Source: Plasmodium coatneyi (Eukaryota; Apicomplexa; Aconoidasida; Haemosporida; Plasmodiidae). From it: DNA of 64,000 bases. The DNA lies in NCBI RefSeq assembly GCF_001680005.1, contig NC_033567.1, positions 806,001 through 870,000 on the forward strand, in the 5' to 3' direction. The notes below the pieces were generated by a model. It did not search any database. It was not told where the DNA came from and saw only the letters and a program-made list of their open reading frames with translations. Positions 1 through 12,332 of the stretch are shown here, piece by piece (the stretch's first letter is position 1; each line of letters begins with the position of its first letter). A program made the translations under genes and the position numbers.

Positions 1-650
1 TCACGCTGATCATTTGTGAATGCGTTTATGCTTGCATCTACATTTGTCAATTTAAGAACACGTGTAATACGGTTGGATATTGGTCGCAAGAATTATTCTG
101 TTGCGAAGGGGTCCCAACGGAGGCACGCCGTTAAGCCACATTTTATTCGCAGCATGTTGCAGCATTTTACAACAGTTTGCAACATTTTATTATAAATAAT
201 AACCTTTTCCTTTTTTCTGAGTGTGCGTCCCCGCGCGCAATGTGCTCTACATTTTTTGAGAAGCCAACCCACATGTAGGGTTCATTTTAGCAAAAATTGA
301 AAAAAAAAAAAAAAAAAAATTTAAAGGCGCGTTTTACTAACACATCCGAGCGTGCATAACTTGGCAGTACTTGTGCACATAGGACTTCAACCTGCGACAG
401 CATTATACAATTCATGCAGGGTATCCCCTTCCGAATCAGCCGCACAACCTTCCTTATGCTAGACGTTCCCTACCGCTCTCATTTTGTGCTTTAAAGAGAT
501 ACGTACACTCAGTAGAGTTACATCCATTTTTGCGACGTTGAAAGGAAAAGGTGCACACACCATTGTGTATAAGAAGTTGTGCCGCCCATTGTTCGGCCCA
601 CTCTGCCCATCCACTTTTCATACCTTCCCCACGCTTGAACGGCCTCCAAA
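1..650. other. intergenic / 5' region of the first gene
   Basis: No convincing gene is seen here. The stretch holds an A20 run at 300-319 and AT-rich low-complexity sequence, as expected of a Plasmodium promoter and 5' UTR. Short ORFs on both strands near 450-800 overlap the real gene start and look like chance reading frames. Confidence 0.6.
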
Positions 651-3600
651 ATGGAAGAAACCAAAGAAGGAACTCCCTTGGAAGATAAATGCTCAGGAAA
701 TGAAGAACTAAAAAAAGAAAAAACAAGCAACAGATGTAAAAAAGTAAAAACCTTAAACAGAACGAAACCGAACGAGAAGAAAAAAAAATCGTCCAAGAAT
801 TTTAAGACCTTTAAAACGTTCAGATATTTTAAACCCTTCAGACAGTTTAAAAATTCGAAAAGTTTGAAAAATGCGAAAAATTGTAAAAGTCAGAAAAAGA
901 GGGAAAAAGAAAAGGCAAAAAAGAAAGCCAAAAGGAAGGCGAAGAAAAATGCCCCCAAGGAGATCATACCTGTGGGGCAAGGCAGACCGACGGAACTTCC
1001 AAATGAAGGGGACGTTACTGTGGACAGCTTGGAGAAGCAGCTGTCAAACCAGGTGAGCCCAACGCAAAACAGTACCAATTCCAACAATAGCAGTAATGAT
1101 GAATGTGCCGCTTTGGCTGAGGATAAAATTGTTCCTCACCATTCTGATGAGCAAAAAAGGGAAAGCGTCAGCAAAGATTATGAAATTAAAGGCAGTGTAG
1201 ATGAGGGTCACCCGTTTTCTGTTCACACGGATGTATCCACAGAGAGGACACCACCTATGGAAGCGCAAGAAGGAGATAATCTTAACTGCGTAGTGGAAAA
1301 GAACTCGCCAAATAGGGCAACACAAGTGGGCGTCACCATAGAGAATGTCCTAAAAAACGCATGTAGGGAAGAAAATAATCCCGTTTTGAAGCCCCACATG
1401 GGTGACCCTCAAAGGAACTACTGCGGAGGAGAAGAAAAAATGTCTCAGGTGAACCTAAGCGGGACCAGGAGACAGAACAACCCAATAGAACCGCTGCAAG
1501 ATGAAATGAACCGCGCAGAGCGCGAAACAGAGGCAGCACGTCACCTAGTAGACCCACCAGCAGCGAAACAAACGTCCAGAATCCAATTCAGGGAGCTCAT
1601 CACATCGATGAAAGATGATACGAAGAATATCATCACCGTAATGGAAAACCTGAGCGAAGAAAAGCTCCTCTATTTAACCATCCCCTTTAGCGAAAATTAC
1701 GACCTTGTAAAATATTTCAATTTCCTCTCTCTGGAGAAGATAGAAAAAATGATAAACTTGCTTCATGTAGATAATTACAAAAATTTTATTCTCTCATTTA
1801 ATCAGAAAAAAATAATTGAAATTGTGAACCACGTGTCTGTAAACACATCCATTAGTGTACTCTTAAACCTATCCAACAACAAAGTAGCATACATACTAAA
1901 CCATATAGAGGAAAAAATCCTCATCAATTTGTTGAATGGAATACCTTTGTGTAAATTCTATCACATTGCAGAATATTTACCTATGCAAAAAATAAGTCTC
2001 TTCTCAAACAACATAAGTTATGAAAAATTGTATGTAATGCACAATTCGCTGCCGTCTAAAAAATTACATCAGCTAGCCAATAACCTCTCTTTACAAACTC
2101 TTAACAAGCTGATAAACGAATTGCCTCTATACAAATCTGTTAAGGTGCTGAAAATGTTGCCCCCGATCAAAATAGCTAATTCAATTAACGTAAATGAATT
2201 GACTCCCCAGTTTGCCTCCGAAATTGGGAGATCTTTCAATGCACCTGAAATTATAGAAATTGTAAATTACCTAAATGAGGAGAATGCAGATATTTTACTC
2301 AGCAGATGCAATTTAACGAAAATTATTCTATACATAAATTATATTTCATTGGAAGAGTTTAAGTCTATCACTCCAAAATTGCCTACTCAATTTTTGACAC
2401 AAATTGTTAATGACATATCTTTGAAGTTGCTTGTGGAGTTGTTCCTGTCTTTGCCCGAGGAGAAGGCAGTTCCTTGTTTGTATGCCCTCACGCAGAGAAA
2501 GCTCAACTTTGCCTTGCGCTCCATTCCAATGCAGAGGATCATAATAGACACCGTGTTGCGGCAAGGGGGGACCGTCCAGCCGGGGTACCACCCAACAGAA
2601 GCAACTATGGAATTGACTACCACCGTTTCCACTCCTACCTGCTACACCCATGCGGATGCCGCTCATCCACACAGGCAGCTAATCAACATGATCGATGAAC
2701 ACAATTTGGCTCTCCTCCTTAACCAGCTGAACGAAGATGAGTATGCCCCATTCTGCAATTTGCTGTGCCAAGACAAGGTGGAACAAATCGCCAACTCCCA
2801 CCACGTTGATTGCAAAACCGCCGCAGTGCTTATCCTACATTTGCCGCTTACGAAAATGATGGAAATTCTCCAAAGGGTAAGACAAAAACGAAAGGAAGAA
2901 ATGACGAAATATATGCCAACCTTTGTCTCCCAAATGGTCCCCCACAAACCAAGCAACAAAAAGAGCGTGAACAAGATAGAACAAATGTTTATCACTTGCA
3001 AATTACTACGATTGAGAAAAGTCTTTAGGAACAGTAAAAAAATTCCCACTCTGAAAAAAAAAAAAAAAAAATTAAAATGTTCCCATTTGAGAAAAAAAAC
3101 TAATGACATTATACGTAGCATAAATGTGAAAAATTATTTCAAGTTTTTGAACTCCATTTCTTGTGCCAAAATTGTGGAAATGAATCACGTCATCGATAAC
3201 ATCATGTGTAGGTATCCATACACTGAGCCTGAACTTACGGACTGCCTTTTCTTTTTCTTTAACTTTTTTGGGAAAATAACGCCCTCGAAGTGGAAGACAG
3301 GGGGGAAGACCATACGATGGTTAACCAAGGACGGTTCGAAAAATGGAGACGATCCACAAAATGGGGAGCCCCTGCATGACACCTATAAACAGACGAAACT
3401 GTACCCTCTCGAGGGGAACATAAAAACAGGGCTGTTAAGCCCCTCCCCTGCGATAACCAAAATGAATACCTCCTTAGGTGACACGACGATAAGAAAAATT
3501 ACAACCCATACAATCCAAACAAACAACGAGGCGGCGAAGAGGGGAAAATGCAATCTCACCACCAACAGAGTGAGAAACTCCTACACATTTTTAGTACACT

Positions 3601-6600
3601 TTGTTTGCTTCATAAAAATGCATATAGAAAATTACGTACTCCAGAGTTGGGGAGATTGGAACCAAGGGGAAGGAGAGGAAGAGCCCACCCCGAATTGGCC
3701 ACCAAGCGGTTTACCCTTAAAAGGGGCGTTCCCATCAAATCACGAACAGGGTAGTAGCACTCCCCTCCATGAAGACACTAGTGTGATCGAACCCCACCCC
3801 CACTGCAGAACGACATCCAAAATCCTGACCACCACCAACAGTAAGTTAATCTTCTACAGTGTCAGAAAAATAATGAAAAATATCTTCTACTCTATTAGGA
3901 AGATAAACCAAATAGGAAATCCTTCCCTTGTCTTGAAGCACATCTCCATGTTTAACATAATACGGGCTGACATAGTCCAGTGCAGAAGTGAACGGCGGAG
4001 GGAGGATTTGAAAAAGAGGAGCGGATGGGACTACTCCACGGGGACTCCAATAAAAAGTATACGTAGTAAGGATGGAGGAGCCACCCTCATTGGGGTTAAA
4101 AACAGTGCCAATGTTATCCCCCAGAGTAGTAACTTCCTCAGTGGAAAGTGTCTACTCGCAAAAAATATTTTCAATGAAATGAAAAAAAAAAGTAGAACAA
4201 ATGGGGCAGACGATGAGGAGAAAACTGAAGAATCTGTGACAATAGAAGATGTTGTGAAGAAGGAAGAATCGAACTACACTATAGGAATGTTACAAAATGG
4301 TATGGCCACATGCGCACTTAAGGAGGGGGAAACTCTCGAAATGAAGAACATTCCTACCAATGCAAAGGGAATAATTGGCTCTGTGTTCAACATAAATAAA
4401 ATAAAGACATGGAAATATGACCCACTTGTTAATGATGAAGGGGATAACCACATCGAAGAAAGAAGCGGAAGAAAAAAGGACACAAATGAACGTAGAGCTC
4501 TCATTAAAAAAAGCAAAAAAAATTACTTCAAGAAGTTAAAGAATATCTCCCAAATGGCTAGTCTTAAAAGATTCACACGTAGAGACAAAAACCGCAGTAG
4601 TATATCACGTAATGTTACCCATCCAAATGTAAGCATAAATGTTCCAATGCAAACTTGCCAAATAGATCGACAAAGCAGAAACACTACTGCTAACCCGCTC
4701 ATTAATGAAAAAGCATTTTTTCCCACCCCAAATAGTCAAACAGAAGAAGTACCATCGGATGTGTCGACCAAAGGGAAGAAAAACAAAGTGTCCCTCTTAA
4801 AATTCATATTCGCTTTGAACGATTCGAATGCTAAGAAGTACGCTAATAACATAACCCTAATCATAAATTTTTTTTTTTTGAAAAAAAAAATATTTCTGAG
4901 CAAGTACAAGAACCAAATTGTGGGGTCTTCTCTAAACATACTTATAAATGATAATGGCTGTAAGAGGTTATTAAATTTTAATGCTCCCCCTAACGACACC
5001 GCATGTTACATTAATTCGAACATTGTATCTCTGCAATATGAAGACACTGATGCTATTAAAAATTTGTATTCTTTGACATCTAGCAAGTCGGTTCCCATGT
5101 GCACTACACCGGAGATAATCCCGTCCATTGATGTGCCTACCGACTTGTCCACTATTCCACAAAAGGGGGAAACCAAAAATCGTTCCAAAAATAAAAAGTT
5201 ATCAATAGAAATGAACAAACAGAAGAATAACATGTCCATTAAAGACATGTGTAACGATTTAAATTCTAGCATTATTCTCCTTTGGAAGTCTTCCCAATTT
5301 GGCTACATCCTCTTAGATGCACATAATTCTCTGCATATAAGTATCCATGACCCCTCTAGTCAGTTTTCTTTGAACCTGTTCAGGCAACATGATGATGTAT
5401 CTGTAGGGGCAAATACCTATCGAAAGGGTAACTTATTTTTCGCAAAAAAGGGGAAGAAAAAAATGAGCTTCAAAAAGATCAAATCGATGTTCTCAAGGAT
5501 ATTAGAGAAGAAGAAATCTGCCCCAGTTAAGAACAGGTCCAGTGGTGCGATCTTAGAAAAGGGACAAAGAGGGGACAATCTCCTCGATGGGACTGCTTTA
5601 CTTCCAAGTGGAAATAATCACCTCAACGAAGGTAAAGGAGACGTCAGCAGCAGATGGGATAACATCGCCAATGGAGACGACCCCAAACCGGAGGAAAACC
5701 TAATCAGTGACGATGATGAGGTGTGTTTCGGAGACGAGTACTACAAGTGCTATGAGGGAAACCATCTAAATGGGGAAAGCGCCTCCGTCAGCGGCCCCCT
5801 TAAACCCCCCCATAAAAGTGAAAAGAATGGCGAACTGGTTATCCACCGGGAGGGAACAACAAACATGAGGACGCAAAAGAGTGAACGCGAGCACCACGCA
5901 GAAAAATCCAAAAATGAAAAAAACGGAGCAAACGCAGCAAACGAAACTAACACATACAATGAGCACAGCAGTAAGCATTCCCTAAAAAATAAGCACAGCA
6001 TAGTGATCAACAAATTCAGTAACATCATTAACGAGGCACAAAGAATCCTGTCTATAAAGGAAAAAATTATCAACAAGAAAATATTAGAACAAATCCATGC
6101 CAGTTACATATCCCCAAGTTCCCTTACCGAAAGTGAAAAGGAAAAAATGAGAGAAATAAAAAACAACGAACTTAACAAAATTATGGAAGAAGAATTGCGG
6201 AAAGAAAATAAAAATTTCCAATCGAATGATACACACTCGTTTGGAAACACCAGCTACACGGATGATGAGTTTAATATAATTCTCTACCTAGAAAAAAAGA
6301 AAAAAAAAAAAGACCAAAAAGGGGCAAAGAAAAAAAAACAACTCATTTCTCTTAAGGGGAAAGAAAAATATTTTATTCCATTTAGATTTAATCGAAGTAA
6401 AATATTAAGGTTAAAATTGTTGACTCTTATTGAAAATGCTTTATGTAGTTATGACGTCAACGTGGGGGAAGGTACCTTCATCAGTGCACTGGATCAACAG
6501 AGACAAGGTGAAGCAATAAAGGAATATATGGACTCTTCTTTGGAAAATATGACCAACGGATTCCATTCCTCCCTTGAGCAGGTTCCTTCTATCAGTTCTC

Positions 6601-8894
6601 ACAACCTGGCAGAAGAGTCCATTTTTTCATTTTTAAATTCGAATGCGTCTAAAGAGAAAACAAACATAGATATGCTTCCTCTGAATGGTGGTCCAAATGG
6701 GTTCCCAGATAATAGGTTAAGGTTAACGAACCAAGTGGGTGACACAGACCCGTTTGTCCTGCATGATGACATGTGTTATAACGATCCCCCTCTTGAAATT
6801 AACATAAACACAGAGAAGAACGAACCAAGTGCCATAAATACGAATAGTAACATCATCCCAAACGAGATAAACAAAAAAAAGGAGCATCTACAGAAGGAAC
6901 ATCTGCAGAATGGTGTAGATACTGCCCCGTTTGAACCCTGTCACAGCTCTACTTCAACCATCCTCGCAGATAAATACACCCCTAATATGTGTTCATCACT
7001 GCACATAAGTAACAACTCCCACAACAAAACAAACGCACACACGAACAGAACGTGTGAGAGCTCCTACGAAATTGTAAAGAGCATAACAATGCATGAGAAA
7101 AACAACTCCACAAAAGGGTCCTCATCAAGTGAATCGAATGGAAGATTAAATGATGACACAGACGTGAATAAAATGTCGACCTTCGAAAATGTGTTGCAAA
7201 TGTTCAGTAAATCTATTCACCATTTGGAAAATGGAAATGTTCAAAAAGGCCCGGCTGCCGCTGATAAAGGAAGGGACAAATGGGGGGAAGACGAAAAAAA
7301 GGTACTACTAACACAAAGCACCTCATTTTACACGCATGACTACAACAATTTGGGGATGCCTTCAAACCAAAGAGACAGATCCAATCATATGAACAAATTG
7401 GATCAAGTCGATACCGCTTCTCCAACGTTGGAAAAAGCAGAAGGTGATACACCTTCGAAGAACGTGGAGAACTCCAAACGGTGCAACTATTTTGCACCCC
7501 ACATAGTGGACCACTGCAACCAATCGGAGGACCTCCACTTGGAATTAAGTCCACTCGAAAAGTGTGTAAATCGGCATGACCTATACAACAACGTTGGACA
7601 AAACCACGTAGAACAGCACGACGAACCGCATTTGACAGATAAAAGGGAACACTTCCTAAACGGTTTGCTCAGCCAGATCCGCGGTGAGCGTAACGGGGAT
7701 GACCACTTGGGTGGCAACTTGGATGGCAATTCACCTGTGAACTCACATAACGTCCTCATCGGCGGGGCGGAAAAGGTAGGCCTCCTCAATCTGCACTGCC
7801 TGTTCGAAAATAAATCGGAGAATTTTTGTCTGATCAGCGAGGGCTGTGCTAAGGCTAGCAATTACGTGAACGACAGCATGCTGATTCATACCAAGTTGTA
7901 CAATGAAATCTTCCACATAAAAAAGGATGACATGTCTACCTCGGAAAAATGTTCCATGCTGGGTATGTCCACCGCTTCCAACTCGTCCAACTTGTTCAGT
8001 AGCCGCAACAGTGACAGTCACCATAACAACTCCACGGAGAACCAAATTATGTGCATTCACAAGAAAAAAAAAATACTTTGTAACAGCTGCGGAAATGCGC
8101 TCAAAAAAAATGTCCTAAATGATATGTTCTTCTTCAGAATAACCATAATTAATAAAAAGTCCTTCCTTTCCAAACGTGTAAAAATCAAGATATTTTATCA
8201 GAGCCCTTTGATCCGTGCCAACTTTGCTTCCAAGGACAATGTTACATACACCTTGGAAAAAAATATGACCGAATATAAGCTCAGAATTATTGCCATTAAT
8301 AAAAAAAAAATGCGAAAAAAGTTGTCTCTGTCCAAGTCGAAATTTTTCAGAAAATGTCTCGAAATTCAGTTAATTAGCAGTTTGGACAATATGCTAATTT
8401 CCCAAGGGGAAGAAAAAAAGGGGGTGAAAAAATACTCAAGAAATGGCAGCAGTGTTCACTCCTCCATGGAACATTTCAATACATATAAAGGTGACCCCTT
8501 GGGAGATAAAATAGAAACAAGAAAAATTTTGTCCTATGAGCAGATAAAAAATTATTCAAAACGCTTGTCCAGCATGAACCAGTCCTCCGACGATGTCCCC
8601 CCTGCTATATACAATTCACACTTCGCCATATTAAACTTTAGCATCCTAGACGATAAAAATAAAAAGTACAATTTTTTTTTTTTTTCTCTGCGTCATATAT
8701 GACCAATTGTTCCGAGGGAATGACGTTTTGAGGGGCATACCTTGGGGCACATTTCCCCACATGCACTCGAGCTGCTCACTTTGGCTAGCTCCCCAATTAT
8801 CACTGTCCACATAAATTCCCCTCTTTTTTTTTGCAGGAAATATGACGTGGAGAGGTTTATAGTTCCTTCCACACTGTTCTACACGAATGGGTAA
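651..8894 (+). CDS. conserved Plasmodium-type protein with 12-residue helical repeats
   Basis: Very large protein of unknown function, about 2690 residues. The start ATG sits in an AAAATGG context. Residues 1-110 are extremely Lys-rich. Residues 334-636 are an array of 12-residue helical repeats, with a few more units near 680-745. The rest is hydrophilic, Lys/Asn/Ser-rich low complexity with blocks of basic residues, and a short Cys cluster (C-x2-C) near residue 2480. I infer an intron at 8666-8836: the donor GTACAA follows AAAAA, and the acceptor is a T-rich tract ending in TTGCAG. Splicing gives a short 3' exon at 8837-8894 that keeps the frame and ends in TAA. Without splicing the ORF runs into a poly-T and stops at 8702. 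A GGTAAG just before that TAA could be another donor, so the true C-terminus may lie further on. The repeat resembles MgtE N-domain or FliG-type arrays, but no transporter segment is present. Confidence 0.8.
1650..2558 (+). repeat. tandem 12-residue (36-nt) protein repeat array, ~25 units
   Basis: The translated residues 334-636 fall into consecutive 12-residue units beginning with a hydrophobic residue then Pro or Ser, for example LPMQKISLFSNN, ISYEKLYVMHNS, LPSKKLHQLANN, LSLQTLNKLINE. I count about 25 units; one is 14 long and one 13, the others exactly 12. The DNA is strongly diverged between units, so this is an old protein-level repeat and not a recent DNA expansion. The pattern predicts a superhelix of short paired helices. 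Confidence 0.85.
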
Positions 8895-9784
8895 GGGCAC
8901 ATGCTTCGTCGTCGAAGAATATCCAAACGGGTACGCACCGCAAGTTGTTTTCGCCAAAATGGGTGGAAAGCACTTGGGCCTGATTCACCCTAGGAGGGGC
9001 ATACCACCACCCCCCTTTTATATTTTATATCCTCTGTGCTTCTTCGCCAGTTGTCACTATGTTGTGTTCATTTTTTGGCCCTTTTTTGTGTTCACCTTTT
9101 GCCATTTTGTTTGGAAGTCGGATCTGTGCCCATTTTTTTTTTTTTTTTTTTTTATGTCATTCATCGATTTTACACTATGCCGCCGGAGCACCAGTTCGTT
9201 CAAAAGTGAACTCTACTTTGTTAGCCCTTCCGTTGTGCCACCTTCACGCGGAACAATTTTTCCTGTTAAAGGACCAGGCAGCATTTGCCCCTCTGTGCTC
9301 TTCTGCAAACTTCCTCCTTTGTGAAGCCCATTTTGGTACACGCATTTTTTTTATTTCATTCCAACTCTACACTGCTTCGCTTCCTTTCGTGCCAAAAGGG
9401 AAACATGACAACGGGGGAGCAGAGGAAACTTCTTGCATCCTTGCAGCGAATTTAGCCAACTCCCCCTCTACCCCACGAAAGAATAAAGTATATATTTAAA
9501 CTTCACCCTCCGACGCTACGTTGCGGGGAAGTATACTATACTATGAGGGAAACAACCAGTCCGTCGTCTAGCTCCTGCAGAAGGGAAAAGTGAGTGGAGG
9601 CACTACCAATTGTCCATACAATATTCGAAAAAAAGAAGCAAAAAATGTAAAGAAGAAAACGTTGCAACAATGTTCTCCCACCATTGCACACACCACTCCC
9701 CCTGAGCAACTTCCAAAGGAAAAAAAAAAAAAAAAAAAAAAAAATGCAAGCCTCGACATCACCCCCACAGACGTACCCCCTAAT
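8895..9784. other. intergenic region between first gene and formyltransferase
   Basis: Contains a T21 run (9133-9153) and an A25 run (9720-9744). Open frames of up to about 145 codons cross the region (8887-9324 and 9059-9499) but have no ATG-based domain I recognise. Part of one might be a further 3' exon of the upstream gene. The open frame of the formyltransferase extends back to 9590 through the poly-A, but from a GTG, so this is probably 5' UTR. Confidence 0.5.
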
Positions 9785-11782
9785 ATGAATATAACCAGTT
9801 ACCATGTACAAATATTTTTCATAATATTTCTAAAAATCTGTACGTGCAAATTGTGCTACATTAAGAAAATACATGTTTTCAAAAAAGGACAGCCTGCTCA
9901 AAATTTTCCCCAAAGTGTGCATCAAATTAGTGCGAAAAATGTACAAGCGAGTGGAACGAAAGGAAGAAATCAGCATAAATTAAATATCACAAAATTTAAT
10001 GGCGCCAGTGGATTATCTCCCAGTTGGGGGAGGTGCGAAGCGGTGGACGGGGGAAGGCCCTTCGGTCAAGAAACCAATAACATATCATGCAATCTGTCAT
10101 GCGTACTACCTAGCAGAATTCCCGGGGACGGTTATCATACCGCTCGGGAAAAAACGGTTGTCCACGTTACAAATGCGTTAATTGGGCCCAAACGATTCGT
10201 GAACAAATATTCATTCTTTAAAAATCACAATGGGGAGTATCATCTCCCCCCCAGTGAGAAAGGCACCCATAGGAGGTGTACACAATTGTACCAGTGGACA
10301 AATATCCTCCTCCATAACGTGTTTCAAAGCGAAACGGTGAATTTACACCTACATAAAGTCTACCTAGAAATCATTCGCACGGTGCAAAGTACACTAAGGA
10401 GTAAAATATTTTATGTAGACATTAAGGAAGAGTTGCGAAAAAGGAAAAACACCATTATGGAGATGCTACACCAAATTTATTCACTAAAAAATAGGAGAAA
10501 CACACAGAGGAGTGGTAGGAGCCCCGAAAAGGGAAAGACAAAACTTCGCATTTTATTCATCGGGAGCAACGAGTTCAGTTTGTTGTGCTTTAAAATAATC
10601 AGGTTAATCATAAGGTACGTGAGAAATGATATACTGTTAGAGCACGTTATTACCAAGAGCCCCAGAAAAAAGGGAAGACATTTAAAGTTAAAAAAATCAC
10701 ACATCGAAGAGGAAGCAGAGAAAGAGAAAATAAAAATTTTTTATTACGATAAAATAAGGAATGACACATATTTGCTAAAAAATGAAACCTTCGATTTGTG
10801 CATTTCTGCATCGTTTGGAGAAATATTTAATGCCTCCTTTTTTAAGAACATTTCTGCCAATGTGTACACCTTGCACCCAAGCTTATTGCCACTCTATCGG
10901 GGTGCATCCCCCATTCAGAGAAGTTTATTAAATAATGAATCCCTTTTTGGTTACTCAATTTTTCTCACCAATTTGCGCATCGATGCGGGCCCCCTTTTGA
11001 TAAGAAGTCCACATACATTTGATCAAGCTTTCAATTTTAACGACATAATTACGATATTGTTCACCTTGGGGTCATTGCATTTTATGAGCCATATTTCCTT
11101 CCTCGCCAATTACAAATTGGGTAGCACCGACGGGGAGTTACAACGAACAGGGGAGTCTCCCACCCATGCGAACATCTCCACACATAATAATTACGATCAC
11201 TTAAACCTTCGGAATTTGCTGTATGATGAGGAAAATATCACCCCACGTAACGTCAAAAAGAATCAGTCCACGCTGCATACAGACACTGGGCAGTATATAA
11301 TGAATGAAGCTTGGCTGAGAAATTATCTCATTTCCCCTTCGACCCATAAAAGTAAAGCATACGCACCGAAAATAAAAAGTGAAGAAAGGTATGTCTGTTT
11401 TTTTTGTTCAAACGCCCTGCACATTCATAATAAAGTGAGGGGGTTTATAAACTGGCCCAAGGTGGAATGTACCTTTTTCCTCGTCCACAAGGGTGGCCTC
11501 AAGGCCATGGAGGTGAAATTAATTAAAACGGCTCACGACTCAGGCGACCATATAAGCGACCACCATCGCCACGAATTTAAACACCTGGACGACGCTGTTC
11601 AGAGTCACAAGTGCTTCGACGGAATCCCACGCAAAATGGCAATTTTTAATAGAGGGGCTATAAATATTCTCTGCAAGGACAATAGCCTACTAAAAATTTA
11701 CAAATTGCAACGGAAAAACAAAAAAATTATGGACGCTTCATCCTTTTTTAACAGCATAAACGGAGTCGATCTGCTGTACTAG
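9785..11782 (+). CDS. methionyl-tRNA formyltransferase, probably apicoplast
   Basis: Formylates the initiator Met-tRNA from 10-formyl-tetrahydrofolate for bacterial-type translation initiation. In Plasmodium this activity is assigned to the apicoplast. The first ATG after the poly-A tract gives 665 residues. Residues 1-25 form a hydrophobic signal-like segment (VQIFFIIFLKICTC) followed by a basic stretch, as in a bipartite apicoplast leader. The formyltransferase core starts near residue 254 (LRILFIGSNEFS). The active-site loop LHPSLLPLYRGASPIQ is at about 363-378 and RIDAGPLL at about 398-405. His364 and Asp400 match the catalytic His and Asp of the bacterial enzyme with the same 36-residue spacing, but the Asn two residues before the His is Thr362 here. 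The family is usually about 310-340 residues; the extra length is the leader plus inserts near 470-540 and 600-625. No intron is needed. Confidence 0.88.
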   Translation: MNITSYHVQIFFIIFLKICTCKLCYIKKIHVFKKGQPAQNFPQSVHQISAKNVQASGTKGRNQHKLNITKFNGASGLSPSWGRCEAVDGGRPFGQETNNISCNLSCVLPSRIPGDGYHTAREKTVVHVTNALIGPKRFVNKYSFFKNHNGEYHLPPSEKGTHRRCTQLYQWTNILLHNVFQSETVNLHLHKVYLEIIRTVQSTLRSKIFYVDIKEELRKRKNTIMEMLHQIYSLKNRRNTQRSGRSPEKGKTKLRILFIGSNEFSLLCFKIIRLIIRYVRNDILLEHVITKSPRKKGRHLKLKKSHIEEEAEKEKIKIFYYDKIRNDTYLLKNETFDLCISASFGEIFNASFFKNISANVYTLHPSLLPLYRGASPIQRSLLNNESLFGYSIFLTNLRIDAGPLLIRSPHTFDQAFNFNDIITILFTLGSLHFMSHISFLANYKLGSTDGELQRTGESPTHANISTHNNYDHLNLRNLLYDEENITPRNVKKNQSTLHTDTGQYIMNEAWLRNYLISPSTHKSKAYAPKIKSEERYVCFFCSNALHIHNKVRGFINWPKVECTFFLVHKGGLKAMEVKLIKTAHDSGDHISDHHRHEFKHLDDAVQSHKCFDGIPRKMAIFNRGAINILCKDNSLLKIYKLQRKNKKIMDASSFFNSINGVDLLY

Positions 11783-12332
11783 GAGGAGTGTGCGTCAGTG
11801 TTTTTTTTTTTTTCTTCTTCATTCCTTTTGCGTCATTCCAAGCGAAGAGAATTGAATTCCTTCTTCATTTTTGAAGCTCCAAATTGATGACGTGCCCCCC
11901 ACGGGGACCATTTGGCTAGTTCACTTCGCGCAACTTTACGGGACGCACATTACGCATTCACTTTTTCCTACATTCGTTTGTTAACTCTCTTATTTAAGTG
12001 TTCGTGACATTGGGCACTCCACGGCTGATGATCTGCACGTGCGCCTGTATTACGGCATACGTATATATAATCCCTGCGTTTTCCCTGTCGTTCCTCCCCG
12101 CACAACTGCGCCTATGCATATTTGTTCGTTTCGTGGCTTCCATTTGTTTTTTACACCTTTACAATAATGTTCATGCCAATCTCGTGTGACTTCATGAGTC
12201 AGCAACATATTCATACTTAACAAAATGTAAAGGATCCCAACGTATGTAATTTTGCAGATTACAAAAAAAAAAAAAAAAAAAAAACGGTTGATTTTGGCCA
12301 ACTTGGTTAACTTCCTCCCGCAACGTGTAAAA
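11783..12332. other. intergenic region between formyltransferase and FKBP genes
   Basis: AT-rich sequence with no gene seen. It carries an A22 run at 12263-12284 close to the FKBP start. An open frame begins upstream of this run at 12252, but I prefer the ATG at 12333, which lies after the run. Confidence 0.5.

Noticed and set aside
8887..9499. Two overlapping + frames of about 145 codons after the first gene
   Set aside because: Poly-Phe from a T21 run and no domain. Kept only as a possible extra exon.
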